NCBI RefSeq assembly: GCF_011516635.5
Contig: NZ_CP096255.1
Span: 1,426,001 to 1,490,000, forward strand
DNA length: 64,000 nucleotides
Origin: Bradyrhizobium barranii subsp. apii
GTDB taxonomy: Bacteria; Pseudomonadota; Alphaproteobacteria; Rhizobiales; Xanthobacteraceae
Reading direction: 5' to 3'
Under the pieces are notes generated by a model. That model ran no database searches. It was not told the origin of the DNA and saw only the letters and a list, made by a program, of their open reading frames with translations. Below are positions 27,905 to 38,028 of this stretch, piece by piece. The position numbers and the translations under genes were made by a program. How positions within the stretch are numbered: the stretch's first letter is position 1; each line of letters begins with the position of its first letter.

Positions 27905-29321
27905 CAGCCTGGCGGCGACCGAGTTACTCCGCCATCCACCGGATCATTGAGAACCCGGTCTACGGCGGCGCCTATGCCTATGGTAAGACGGCTGTGGCGG
28001 CGGGATACAGCGCCGGGGGCGTGAGCGTGAAGATCCGCCGCAAGACGCGGAACGAATGGCTGGCGCTGATGCCCAACACCCACGACGGGTATGTGAGCTG
28101 GGAGAGGTTCGAGGCGATCCGCACCATGGTCAGCAGCAACGTTCCCACCGGTCGGCATCACGGCGCACCCAAGCATGGGGACGCGCTGCTGGCCGGTCTG
28201 ATCCGGTGCAAGCGCTGCGGCCGCAAGCTCACACTCCGGTACTCCGGCATGGAAAACCATATCCCGCGCTACAGCTGCAGCCGCGCCTGGATGGACAATG
28301 GCGGGGCCCACTGCATCGCCTTCGGCGGATTGCGTGTCGATGATGCAATCGAGGACGCACTGCTTGGCGTCGTCGGTCCGGGCGCTATCGCCGCTGCAAC
28401 CGCTGCCGCCGAAGGAGCCAGGGAACGGCGGGATCAGGTGCGCGATGCGCTCAGTCGCGATCTGGAAGCGGCGCGCTATGCCGCCGACCGGGCTTTCCGG
28501 CAATACGATGCCGCTGACCCCGCGAACCGGTTGGTGGCGAGTGAGCTGGAAGCGCGCTGGAACAGGGCACTCGCTCACGCGGCGGAGGTCGAGGGCAAGA
28601 TCGCCATGCATGATGCGGCGACGCCCGCACCCATTGCTGATCCAGCTTCGCTCGGCGTACTGGCCTCGAACCTCAAAACGGTCTGGGATGCGCCGACGAC
28701 GGATGCTCGTCTCAAGAAGCGCATTGTACGCACCCTCGTCCATGAGGTCGTGGCCGATATAGACGACGCGGCGTCCGAGATCGTTCTCATCGTCCACTGG
28801 GTGGGTGGCGCTCACAGCGAGTTGCGCTTGCCCAAGCGCCGGCGCGGACAGCGCAACAGCACTTCCGCCGATATTATCCAAGCCGTGCGTCAACTGGTGC
28901 TGATCGCCAGCGACGATCTGATTGCCGGCCTCCTCAACCGAAACGGCCTCAAGACGGGCAACGGCAATCGCTGGACCCGCGAGCGCGTCACATCAATGCG
29001 CTCGAGCTACCACCTCCCGGTGTTCAAGCCCGCCGATGACGGGATCGAACCCTGGCTCAACCTTAGCAACGCCGCAAAGCTCCTGAAGGTCGCGCCCAAG
29101 ACGCTCCGGCTCGCCGCTGAAGCCGGCGAGATCGCAGCCATCCATCCGCTATCGGACGGCCCGTGGATCTTTGCTCGCGCCTCGCTGATAACAGCTGCCG
29201 CTCAATCTATCGCCGAAGGAGCGCGACAGAACCCAAGATACCCCACAGGATCGCATCCCGATCAGCAAACTCTCTTCTCTTCAACAACATAGACAGATGG
29301 GTGTTCTGATGCGCGGTTGTA

Positions 29322-30059
29322 GAAGTCGAGGTATCGGCCGATCGAGGCACGAGCTTCGCTGACGTTCTCGTAGGCCCGCAGATAAACCTCCTCGTACTTG
29401 ACGCTGCGCCACAGCCGTTCGACAAACACGTTGTCTCGCCAGGCTCCCTTGCCGTCCATGCTGATCGCAATGCCGTTGTCGGCGAGCACGCCGGTAAAGG
29501 CCTGTCCGGTGAACTGCGAGCCCTGATCCGTATTGAAGACGTCCGGCTTGCCGTGACGAGCCAGGGCATCCTGAAGCGTCTCGACACAGGACGTCGCCTC
29601 CATGGTGATCGATACGCGCCACGACAGCACGCGGCAGCTGAACCAGTCGAGCACAACCGCCAGATAAACGAAGCCGCGGGCCATCGGGATGTAGGTGATG
29701 TCCATCGCCCACACCTGGTTCGGCCGCGTGATCTCCATTCCGCGCAGCAGGTACGGGTAGATCTTGTGGCCCGGCTCGGGCTTTGTCGTGCGTGGACGGC
29801 GATAGAGCGCTTCTATCCCCATCCGCCGCATCAACGTCTTCACATGCCGACGGCCGATCTTGCACCCATCGGCAGCCAGCAGCCCTCGCAACATGCGAGA
29901 GCCGGCAAAAGGGAACTCCAGATGCAGCCGGTCGAGGCGCTGCATGATCGCAAGGTCGGCGTCCGGCACCGGCCGCGGCAGGTAGTACACGCTGCCGCGG
30001 CCGATGTTCAAAGCCTCCGCTTGCCTGGTGATCGACAGCTCGTGCTCACGGTCGATCAT
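29322..30059 (-). pseudogene. IS3-family element Y OrfB, interrupted
   Basis: From the ATG at 30059 (MIDREHELSITRQAEALNIG) the protein shows the IS3 DDE core: Asp in NQVWAMDITYIPMARG, Asp in VFNTDQGSQFTGQ, and Glu in NVFVERLWRSVKYEEVYL, then YLDFYN, where the serine-recombinase element joins. The tail after FYN is lost from this locus. Just before the ATG the sequence encodes GLLSAKR, the end of this element's OrfA; its N-terminal part lies 2.1 kb away at 32455-32192. Confidence 0.8.
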
Positions 30060-30096
30060 CGCTTTGCGCTCAGCAATCCCGCCGCTCCTTCTAAAA

Positions 30097-30355
30097 AGCT
30101 ATGCGCGGCGCTGCGCTCCCCCTGTGGGATAGAAACGGACCGGCGCTAGATTGCCGACCGGGAGGGAGCGGCCGATACGATTTTGGTGGCACGTGACCCC
30201 GTTAAAAAACCTGGTCCATGGGTTGTCGCGCACTTGAGAGTGGTGACGCCATCCGGCGATCCCGTTTAGGAATCTGACGGATAGCGCAGCCCAGCCTTCC
30301 GCCGCCGTCAGCAGGAGGATTAGAGATGAACCCCAAAAGATCGAAGTCGAGGAAC
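30097..30355. other. Insert material inside element Y
   Basis: This is the left part of a ~2.1-kb insertion that splits the orfA of element Y. A GGAGG site and ATG at 30326 begin a short frame (MNPKRSKSRN) that is cut after ten codons by a stop where a solo IS3 X-type terminus starts. It may be the true start of the following IS110-type transposase. Confidence 0.45.
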
Positions 30356-30378
30356 TGAGCTGCTGCCGGTTTGATGGA
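30356..30378 (+). repeat. Solo IS3 element X terminal repeat
   Basis: TGAGCTGCTGCCGGTTTGAT plus GGA is identical to the left terminus of element X at 19938. No orfA or orfB adjoins it. It lies at the exact 5' break of the IS110-type gene, so it is probably the footprint of an X insertion followed by deletion. Confidence 0.75.
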
Positions 30379-31240
30379 GATGAATCTTCAGCTGCACCAC
30401 GTCGTCACCGACATCACCGGCGTGACCGGCCTGCGTATCATACGAGCGATCCTTGCCGGCGAGCGCGATCCTGAGGCGCTGGCGTGCTTGCGCCATTATA
30501 GTTGCCGCTCCAGCGCCGAGACGATCGCGAAGGTGCTCACCGGAAGCTACCGCGCCGAGCATCTGTTTGCGCTCGAGCAGGCACTTGCGCTTTACGACGC
30601 CTACCACGAGAAGGCATCTGCCTGCGACGCCCGAATTGAAGCCGTGTTGAAGGAACTGAGCTTCCATCGCGGTCATGGCCACGGATCAGCGCCGCAGGTC
30701 TCGCGGCGTCGGAATCGAACCGATCAGGCGAACGCTCCAGCTTTCGACGTCCGCGAGGCGCTGTTCGCGTTGCTCGGAAAGGACCTCACCGCGATCGACG
30801 GCCTCGGTCCTTTACCTCTCGCTGAAGCTGATCGCTGAATGCGGCGACGACCTCTCCTCGTGGCCAAGTGCAAAGCATTTTACCTCCTGGCTGGGACTGG
30901 CGCCGGCGGCAAAATGCTCTCGTCCCGAACGCGCCGATCCGGCGGCCGAGCGGCGGCACTTCTGCGCCTTGCTGCCGTGACCGTGGGGCGTACAGACACT
31001 GCGCTCGGCGCCTTTTATAGACGGCTCTCAGTGCGCATCGGCAGGGCCAAGGCCGTGACCGCCACGGCCCGGAAGATCGCAGTTCTGTTCTACAATGCTG
31101 TGCGATACGGAATGGACTATGTCGATCCCAAGGCCTCGTCCTACGAGACGCGTTACCGGACGCGAGTGGTCAACAATTTGCATTGGCGTGCCAAGCCATT
31201 CGGCTTTGTTCTCCATCCCTTGGAGCCGAAAAGTAGATGC
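30371..31240 (+). pseudogene. IS110-family transposase relic
   Basis: The C-terminal two thirds of an IS110 (IS1111-like) transposase can be read in three frames: LQLHHVVTDITGVTGLRIIR then FALEQALALYDAYHEKASAC, next YLSLKLIAECGDDLSSWPSA, and finally LSSRTRRSGGRAAALLRLAA with ALGAFYRRLSVRIGRAKAVT. The N-terminal DEDD catalytic part is missing. At least two frameshifts occur, near 30800 and 30905, so the gene is dead. Confidence 0.75.
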
Positions 31241-31251
31241 TGCCGTTTCTT

Positions 31252-32190
31252 AGTGTCTGTTCCAAAACATGTTGAGTCGAATGAATCGGTTGTGATTCAA
31301 GGTGAGCGGCCTGATTCGATGGGGACGCGCCGCCAATGTGGACTACCGAGAACCGTGCACGCTACGACCGCAGCCGCCTGCGCTATCCGAGCGACTTGAC
31401 CGACGAGGAGTGGGCGCTGATCGCGCCTCGCATCCCGCCGGCCAAGCGCGGCGGCAACAAGCGTACGGTGGACCTGCGCGAGATTGCCAACGGGCTGATG
31501 TACATCCTGAGCACAGGTTGCCAGTGGCGCGCGATCCCCAAGGACCTGCCGCCGCGCTCGACGCTGTATGGCTACTTCGATCTGTGGAGCTGGAACGGCA
31601 CGCTCGATAAAATTCATCACGCCCTCTATGTCGAATGTCGCGAAAGGGCCGAGCGCGAGGCTTCTCCCACCGCCGCCATCATCGATAGCCAGAGCGTGAA
31701 AAGCGCTGAAAAAGGGGGCCTCATGATCTCCATGGCTACGACGCGGGCAAGAAGATCAAGGGCAAGAAGCGGCACATTCTCGTCGACACGCAAGGCCTCT
31801 TGATGCACGCCATCGTGCATGCGGCGGACATCCAGGATCGCGACGGCGGCGTGCTCCTGATGGCAACGTTGTTCGGCCTCTATCCCTTTCTTCTGAAGCT
31901 CTACGCCGACGGCGGATATCAAGGGCCACATTTCCAGAAGGGGCTGCGTAGCGCTCTGAAGCGCGTGAACCTCGAAATCGTCAAACGCTCCGATCAGGCT
32001 CACCGTTTCGTCGTCTTGCCCAAACGCTGGATCGTCGAGCGTACCTTTGCCTGGCTCGGGCGATGCCGAAGACTGTCCAAAGATTGGGAATGCTTCAATC
32101 ACAGGGCGCTCGCCTTTCTCAAGCTGGCCTCCATCCGACTCATGCTGCGAAAGCTATGCAATCCAAGGTAATCTTTCCGGACAGACTCTT
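31252..32190 (+). mobile_element. IS5-family (IS427-like) element
   Basis: Imperfect inverted termini GTGTCTGTTCCAAAACATG (left, ~31254) and GAGTCTGTCCGGAAAGATTA (right, read on the other strand, ending ~32190) enclose one frameshifted transposase. The right end abuts the broken orfA of IS3 element Y. Confidence 0.7.
31336..32171 (+). pseudogene. IS5-family transposase, frameshifted
   Basis: The ATG at 31336 begins MWTTENRARYDRSRLRYPSD, the usual N-terminus of IS427-group transposases. The first Asp is in AAIIDSQSVKSAEKGG. Here a run of five G bases (~31714) is followed by a change of frame. The second part resumes with HILVDTQGLLMHAIVHAADI, the second Asp in KLYADGGYQGPH and the Glu in KRWIVERTFAWLGRCRRLSK. 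The G-run could allow slippage, but in most relatives the frame is continuous, so mutation is more likely. Confidence 0.8.
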
Positions 32191-32191
32191 A

Positions 32192-32455
32192 GGAATCGTT
32201 CTCCAGCGTCAGTTCGCCGATCTTGGCGTGCAGCGACTTCACATCGATGGCTGCTTGTTCCGCTCCGGAGCCGCCGCCGGGACCGAACGCATCGGCGGCC
32301 TTGCTTTCAAGCTGAGCCTTCCACGCCGTGATCTGATTGGGGTGGACGTCGAACTGCTCGGCAAGCTGAGCCAGCGTTCGATCGCCCTTCACGGCGGCGA
32401 GCGCCACCTTCGCCTTGAAGGCCGGTGTGTGGTTCCGGCGTGTTCTTCTGCTCAT
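32192..32455 (-). pseudogene. IS3-family element Y OrfA, 3'-truncated
   Basis: The ATG at 32455 begins MSRRTRRNHTPAFKAKVALA; a helix-turn-helix (TLAQLAEQFDVHPNQITAWK) and a zipper-like end (SLHAKIGELTLEND) follow. The normal FLEGALTKAGLLSAKR end is missing: the IS5-family element joins right after the END codons. The missing piece (starting TTTTTAGAAGGAGCG) is at 30097-30060, next to orfB, so ~2.1 kb was inserted in one IS3 element. Confidence 0.8.
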
Positions 32456-32508
32456 TGTCGCTCCTGATTCGCAGGCACAGCGTGCCCGCTGTCAGGCAGA
32501 AACTCCAC

Positions 32509-32820
32509 TTATCGCCCTGTGCAGAATTCCGGGGCCGGCTCTGTTGACTCTGAGTACGTGATCGACTGCGGGCGCACCTTCCCAAGCGTGAACTCTGCAA
32601 GCAGCCGCTTGGCTTCCGTCCGAGCTTGGGAGAGGGAAATCGTGGGGAAACGGCCGATCGTAATGAGCGAGTTCTTGCGGTTGAGGACGAATGTCTTGGA
32701 GCCGCCCTGCGACACACGAAAGCCAAAGCTCGGAAGCTTATCGTCCCAATAGCAAATCTGGCCCTTGGGAGGCGGCGATATGCTCCGGAGGCCAACATCA
32801 GAAAACGCCATCTTAGCCAT
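32509..32820 (-). pseudogene. Tyrosine integrase, N-terminal arm-binding domain only
   Basis: From the ATG at 32820 the product reads MAKMAFSDVGLRSISPPPKG, then YWDDKLPSFGFRVSQGGSKT and LITIGRFPTISLSQARTEAK, the DUF4102/Arm-DNA-binding domain typical of P4-like and ICE/symbiosis-island integrases. After ~85 residues it runs into the left end of IS3 element Y, and the core-binding and catalytic domains are absent. Integrases of this type insert islands next to tRNA genes; this remnant hints at a former integrative island. Confidence 0.8.
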
Positions 32821-32984
32821 CGGCTAGCCATTACCAACGAGGGGAATGGAGCGGCAATCTATGATGCACCAAGGCGGTAATTCTTCAATAGAATTAAAAA
32901 AGGTAGCGGTCGCTATGGCGCAGTATGTTTTAGGATGTAGATGCGAAAATTAGGAATCATAATCCTGGGGTCGGGGGACCAATC

Positions 32985-33240
32985 CCATTGAAAGCACCTT
33001 CGCCACCGTGCGCCACCACACGATCCGATCGAAGGGCTGCCTGTCCAACACGACCGCGCTAGCTTCTTCAAATTGCTTGAGGGCGCACAGAAAAGCTGGC
33101 GACGGCTCGACGGACACAACCAGTTGCCAAAACTCGTTCTCGGTGTGACATTCAACGACGAGATCGAGGTCATCGCCAAGCCGACCGACCGTCAGCCCGC
33201 AACCGCCGCCGCCTGACCGGCCCGGTCGTCTCCAAAAATT
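32985..33240 (+). pseudogene. IS256-family transposase, 3' relic
   Basis: The plus strand reads ATVRHHTIRSKGCLSN, then after a frameshift or deletion KLLEGAQKSWRRLDGHNQLP and a C-terminus DRQPATAAA, ending at 33213, followed by the IS end region (AAAATTGGCGATAGCTC). This subtype differs from IS256 elements A and B. A similar end is found at 49946-50010. Confidence 0.65.
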
Positions 33241-33390
33241 GGCGATAGCTCATTGCGGGCTTCTGCTAGCGTGGCGCCCGAAACCCTCAGAACTTACTGA
33301 ACATCAAGGCTGCGGTGAGATGTTTCCTCACCAACGACGCGCACGCGGCAGATAACTGCATTGTCCGGCTCGGCTACGGCCCTTTGGCCA

Positions 33391-33410
33391 TGTCAGGTTC
33401 TCGAAAGCTT
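33391..33410 (+). promoter_or_regulatory. tts box (TtsI binding site)
   Basis: TGTCAGGTTCTCGAAAGCTT matches the rhizobial tts-box core GTCAGCTTnTCGAAAGCT at all but one fixed position. TtsI, made in response to flavonoids and NodD, activates type III secretion genes through such boxes. The box lies 25 bases before the start codon of a NopD-like gene, closer than usual, so the true translation start may lie further downstream. Confidence 0.75.
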
Positions 33411-33434
33411 GCTCGAGTAGGAGGCCTGCTCAAG

Positions 33435-35279
33435 GTGATCAGACATGAGGTTAGCGTGGACCGTCAAAATTTTGACCCATTTAATCTACCGGCTTGGTTA
33501 CAGGTGGAGCACGCTGTCTCGGAAGAGCCCCAGACGGACCAGGCCGGGCAAGACGGCTTTGAGCAACACTTGGCCGAGGCAAACCAGACCGATTCTGCTC
33601 CCGTCGCCAGTGAGGGACGAGACAACCAGTTTTACCCCCATCTGTCTGAAGAAGACCGGGACATTATCGATAGGGCGATTACTCAGTATGCGACTCAGAA
33701 AAATCCACAACCGAGCACGATTAAGTTTTATACTCAGGCACTTCGTCGATTGGGGAATGATCTCCGCGCTCGTGGCCAAACGACTGATCTAAGGGACCAC
33801 CGGTCCCTGCTCGATCACGTAAATAGCTACTTTCCGAGAGACGTAAACATGAAGACAGGGGTGGGCGTCCTTCGCGCGTATCACGATTCCGGCCATATCG
33901 TTTCTCGCGGGCGGCCGCGCACGATCCCCTCAGCGAAAGACGCGTCTAGCGAAGGCCAGCCGTTCTGGGACGAGCCGATGGTTGCACTCGCCAGGAGCAA
34001 CGTCCTGCCAAGCGAGGAGGTCCTCATCAACTTTGAGCAGGAGGCAGCTCAGTCGAGAGCAGCGAAGAGGCCGAGGAAGCTAAATAACTCGCAAACGGTT
34101 GTAATTGAGCGGCAGCCGACCGAGATCGCGACTTCAGGAGAGGGGGGTGGAGCAATGCCAGCGGCCTCGGCGCTGCAGCCGGCTGAGTCAACGGGAATTG
34201 TCGGGCAGAGGGACGAGCAGCCTCTTTATCCGGAGGATGCTCCAGATATCTTGAGGCTTAAGGACGCCCTCATCGAAGGCGGGATGACCTCCGCCGCGGC
34301 GAAGCAATATGTAAGCTGTCTTCTTGGCTTTAGCCGTTGGCTGTTCGCAAAAAACAGACCGAGCATCGTTGCTCGGATGGACAGCAAGTCGCTGAGCGAC
34401 GGCGGTGACATACACGAGTTCGCCGGAGAGGGTACGAAGAAGAAACTCCTTGCAGCATTAGGGCATCTCCGCACCCTTCGGTCAACTGGTGCGCCGATCG
34501 TACGCCCAGGGCGCGCTCGCGCCAACCACAATCCTCCTCCCCCGAACGTGGTCCTCACTAATCCCGAAAGCACGGCACTGGTTGGTCCGAGGCGCCTCGA
34601 CGATGCCGCCGCGCAGCGCAACGCGCCGCACGAAGCTGATAGTCGGCTAGAAGAGCTGCAGGAACAACAGGATGATCAACCCGCGCCGTCGGTTTTCGGC
34701 CAAGAGCTCGCCGCATTTGATCCAGAGCAGCTTCCTCAGGAGCAGCTTCGGCGAGTGCTGGATCATCTGGATGATAAACGCATTCCTTCGCCACTCTCCG
34801 TCGTTCCAGAGGAGCTTCAGCGACTGGAAAAGGACCTCCATGAGGAGCTTCACGGACGACGGGACAACCATCCCGCGCCTTCGTTCTCAGTTGATCCTGA
34901 AGAGTTCACTTTCAATCCAGAGCTGTTCGCCCCAGGGGAGCTTTGGCGACTGCTTGGTGATGAATCCGCCTCGGAGCTTGAGGGAGGGCGTGATGATCAA
35001 TCGGCTCACCCGTCGGTTTTCGTCCAGAGGCAGGTCGCGCTCGATCCAGAGCAGCTTACTCCGGAGCAGCTTCGGCGAGTGCTGGATCATCTGGATGATC
35101 AACCCATTCCTTCGCCAGTCTCCGTCGCTCCAGAGGAGCTTCAGCGACTGGAAAAGGACCTCCATGAGGAGCTTCACGGACGACGGGACAACCACCCCGC
35201 GCCTTCGTTCTCAATTGATCCAGAAGAGTTTACTTTCAATCCAGAGCTATTCTCTTCAGGGGAGCTTTGGCGACGATGA
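33435..35279 (+). pseudogene. NopD-like type III effector, protease domain lost
   Basis: I chose the GTG at 33435 because AGGAGG lies ten bases before it; the frame is open further upstream but runs through the tts box. Residues ~60-130 and ~260-350 are two helical modules (STIKFYTQALRRLGNDLRAR; AAKQYVSCLLGFSRWLFAKN) like those in the two complete paralogues. A nuclear localisation-like AAKRPRKL lies between them. Two ~105-residue repeats (EQLRRVLDHLDD, EELQRLEKDLHEELHGRRDN) not found in the other paralogues follow. The frame stops at 35279; repeat-like sequence continues out of frame to ~35450, and IS1380 follows at 35576. No C48 protease domain remains. Confidence 0.7.
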
Positions 35280-35575
35280 ATCCGCAGAGCAGGAAGGGTG
35301 AGATGATCACCTCGCCCCGTCCGCTTTGGTCCAGGGGGATGTCGCATTCGATGCAGAGCAGAGCTCTCAGGAGGGAGCTAGGGCAAGTGCTGGATCATCT
35401 GGATGACCATCCCCCTCGCCAGTCTCCGTCCTCTCAAAGCGGCTTCCCGGTCGCATCGTCCCCGGGGAACCAAAGGCGGCGTCCCGTTTCGGGATCACTT
35501 CCAGTCGGCGCGCCGTCAAATCCGACGCGAGCGTGGTATCGCTCCAGCGTAGGCCGCCTTGCGCGGTGTGGTGCT

Positions 35576-36800
35576 TAGCCCGTCCTATTCGTGAGAGTGC
35601 GTTTTTTTGGGTCCGATTGATGTGGCCGCACATCTGCTCTGACGAGGCGCGCGGGATTGCCTTCGGCTTTTCATCGCCTGACGACCGGTACTTTGCAACG
35701 CGCTTGAGGTGTAGGTTGGGCGAACGGGGGCGGACGCCTCGCCGGTCAAGGACCGAGCGGCAGCAGCGCGCCTGGCAAGCCGCGGATCAGGTCGGCTTCG
35801 GGACATGCCGCGGCAAACGCAAGGCGAATGCGGCTCGTGGTCTCGACGACACGGGCAGCGAGTTTCAAGAGACGAAGACGCAGCGTCGCGAACTCGGCTG
35901 TGGCCAATTCCCGGGCTTTGGGAATCGCGTCGCGCACGGTCAGCATCAGCCAATAAGCGGCGGTGTCGAGAACGAGGCGGACTTGATTGGCGAGCGCCGA
36001 ACGGCAGCTGGTGCGATCGGAGGCGAGCTGCGTCTTATGCAGCTTGATCAGATTCTCGGCTTGGCCGCGCGCGCAATACAGGCTGTCGTAGATCCACTCG
36101 GCCGAGCCGACATCGAGGCTGGTGACGACGAAACGGATGTCGAGGCCGAGCATCGTCGCCTCAATACGGGCGACGGTACGTCGTTCGCGATCCCAGGACT
36201 TTGCCTTGTGGCGCGTCTCGGTATAGCCACGCAGAACCGGCAGGTTCTCGATGGCGCGTCGCGTGCGGATGCCGTCGGCGGCCTCGTCGACTTTTCTGGC
36301 GAGCGGCTTGGTGCCGGACAGACCGAAGATGTAGTCGATGCCGTTGGTCTCGCACCACGCCATTGCCTCCGGCCGGGCATAGCGCCCGTCGCCACGGAAC
36401 GTAATTCGCGTGTTGTGCCACCGCGTCCGGATATGCCGTATCAGGCGGCGCAGATGGGCACGCACCTCGACGCCGCCCGGCGTCTTGCCGGGCCGCAGCA
36501 CGACCGCCACGGGCCGGCTCTTCTCCGTGTCGTAGACGTAGATCGGCAGGAAGCAGCGTTCGTCATAATGAGCGTTGAACAGCGAGAGCTGCTGATGGCC
36601 GTGGACGACATCGCAGGTATCATCGATGTCGAGCGTGACGGATGCCGGCTCGCGCGGGTAGCTATCCATCCATGCGTCGAAGGCGCGGAGCATTCTCCAG
36701 CCGCGACAGCGTCGGTTGGGAACACAGATCGCGACCCGTGTCCGGCAGCCGTCCGCAGGCCAGCTTGAATGCGGGATCGGACCGCGGATGATCGAGGTCG
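35576..36800 (-). mobile_element. IS1380-family element, 5'-truncated
   Basis: The end at 35576 (CCCGTCCTATTCGTGAGAGT) is shared in inverted form with the fragment ending at 44080. The other end is lost: near 36800 the sequence changes into the tail of an IS66 gene. The element truncates the NopD-like gene to its left. Confidence 0.75.
35746..36720 (-). pseudogene. IS1380-family transposase, N-terminally damaged
   Basis: Most of the DDE domain is intact: SVTLDIDDTCDVVHGHQQLS with the first Asp, then LPIYVYDTEKSRPVAVVLRP, FRGDGRYARPEAMAWCETNG, FVVTSLDVGS and the C-terminal RGQAENLIKLHKTQLASDRT with Glu, ending GALLPLGP. The N-terminal region (EDADDLDHPRSDPAFKLACG) is in a different frame from about 36690 upward and then truncated at ~36800. 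It cannot make a full transposase. Confidence 0.8.
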
Positions 36801-36915
36801 TCGGCGTCCTCGCCCACATCGCCGACCTTCCGCATCGCGTCTGCACGAACTGCTGCCCTAGGAATGGAAGCTCCAGCACCAAGCCGACAAGCCCGGCGAT
36901 CAGCAGGCTGCCTGA
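36800..36915 (+). pseudogene. IS66 tnpC, C-terminal relic
   Basis: The plus strand reads ASRLHELLP-stop-EWKLQHQADKPGD, ending QQAA and a stop at 36915. This is the usual end of an IS66 transposase with its TGG codon changed to TAG. It directly abuts the truncated IS1380. Confidence 0.65.
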
Positions 36916-38028
36916 CCTTCACACGCTATCATAGAGCTCGCCGTGCCCGCGCGCATGCGTTGATCAGGCGGCCTTCGTCGTTTTACGATTACCCACATCT
37001 TTTGCGGTGCACTGAGCCGAAAACTTGAGTCGCCAGAATCGCTAGTGATTCTTTGATGTACCAACCGCTGGTACATGCCGATTCCGAGGCCCAGAAAATT
37101 GGAACTATGCCTCATGATATTTGGATTCATGGCATGATAATTGGAACCATGTCGGCAGCGCCTTTGAGGTAGGCGATCGAGGGGTAGGCCTTTCCCTTGA
37201 CCGGCGCTCCAGTCACCGGCACGCCCCTTCTGCGGGGGCATCCCACAACGCTCCGAGAGTGTGGGCGCGGATGGGCCTTTTCGTGACGGGTTGAAGGCTG
37301 GGAGAAAGCCTCCCGGCGCCGTCGCGGAGCCCCCTGCGATGTCCAGCGAAACCATACGGCCTTGACAACGCCAACCGGACGAGCCTTTAGCCTGCCCTGT
37401 TCTCCCTCTCTTCGAGGCATCTGAGAGCCCGTTGGTATTCAAATTCGCACCATGCAAGCTCGAAAGGTTCCATCAGTGTCTCTACCCACGCCTCGGCAAA
37501 GGCTGCCATTCCGACGAAAAACAGAATCCGCGACCTCCTGACTGACTATCGTTGACGTCGCCGGCGAAGTCGAATGAGATGTCCGCCACGGCCAGCGACA
37601 TATGCAGCTAAGAGGATCGCCATCAGCGCTTCAATTGGACCTTGGTAAGCGTTAGGCAACTCAAGGAAGGCTCGGAACGATACGAAGGTTTATGGCGATC
37701 CGTTCGCCTGGCACGCCTAACAACTTCCACGTATCCAACGGCTGGCCGAGCAGCGAAATCGACCGCGCTTATGCGAGGAACCACCCGCCTGACGCCTCAG
37801 CTTGCCGCTTACGGGGAACAGGTTGCATTCGGGGCGAGGATAGCGAAAACTGTAGCGCTGATAAGAAGGCGGTGGCGCAGCACAATGCGGAATTGCCCGG
37901 CTAGGTGGTTGCGGCGTAAGCGCGACTTTCTCGTCACATTGAATCTCGCGTAGAATCTGGAGGGTTCTGTGAGGTCGCGCTCACGCGAGGGCGCGGCAGG
38001 CGCTTATGACGCGACCTCATTGAAGCCG
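36916..38028. other. Unassigned region between IS66 relic and IS91
   Basis: No gene is convincing. Small minus-strand frames exist, such as a 28-codon MEPFELAWCEFEYQRALRC frame at 37473-37387 and a 39-codon MSLAVADISFDFAG frame near 37602-37485; both look protein-like but lack ribosome binding sites. Two short palindromes lie near 37030-37070. Confidence 0.4.

Larger units (their letters stand above)
25786..29292 (+). pseudogene. Large serine recombinase, split by IS256
   Basis: Codons 1-230 (to NGDTAW) are at 25786-26475 and the rest resumes at 27905-29292 after IS256. The N-terminal catalytic domain with YVRQSS is intact, but the recombinase, zinc-ribbon and C-terminal parts are separated, so no full protein is made. 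C-terminal differences from copy 1 include EAFHP to AAIHP and NQQSLF to DQQTLF. Copy 1 could still act on this element's ends in trans. Confidence 0.85.
25200..29315 (+). mobile_element. Serine-recombinase element, copy 2, split by IS256
   Basis: Opposite orientation to copy 1. GTTGTA (the complement of TACAAC) borders it at 25194-25199 and 29316-29321. Without IS256 (1,429 bp) and one 8-bp repeat its length is 2,679 bp, equal to copy 1. The sequence is almost identical to copy 1; the amino-acid differences cluster in the last ~60 codons of the recombinase. Confidence 0.8.

Noticed and set aside
37387..37473. 28-codon gene (MEPFELAWCEFEYQ...) on the minus strand
   Set aside because: The peptide looks natural, but there is no clear ribosome binding site, no family and no second copy in the window.
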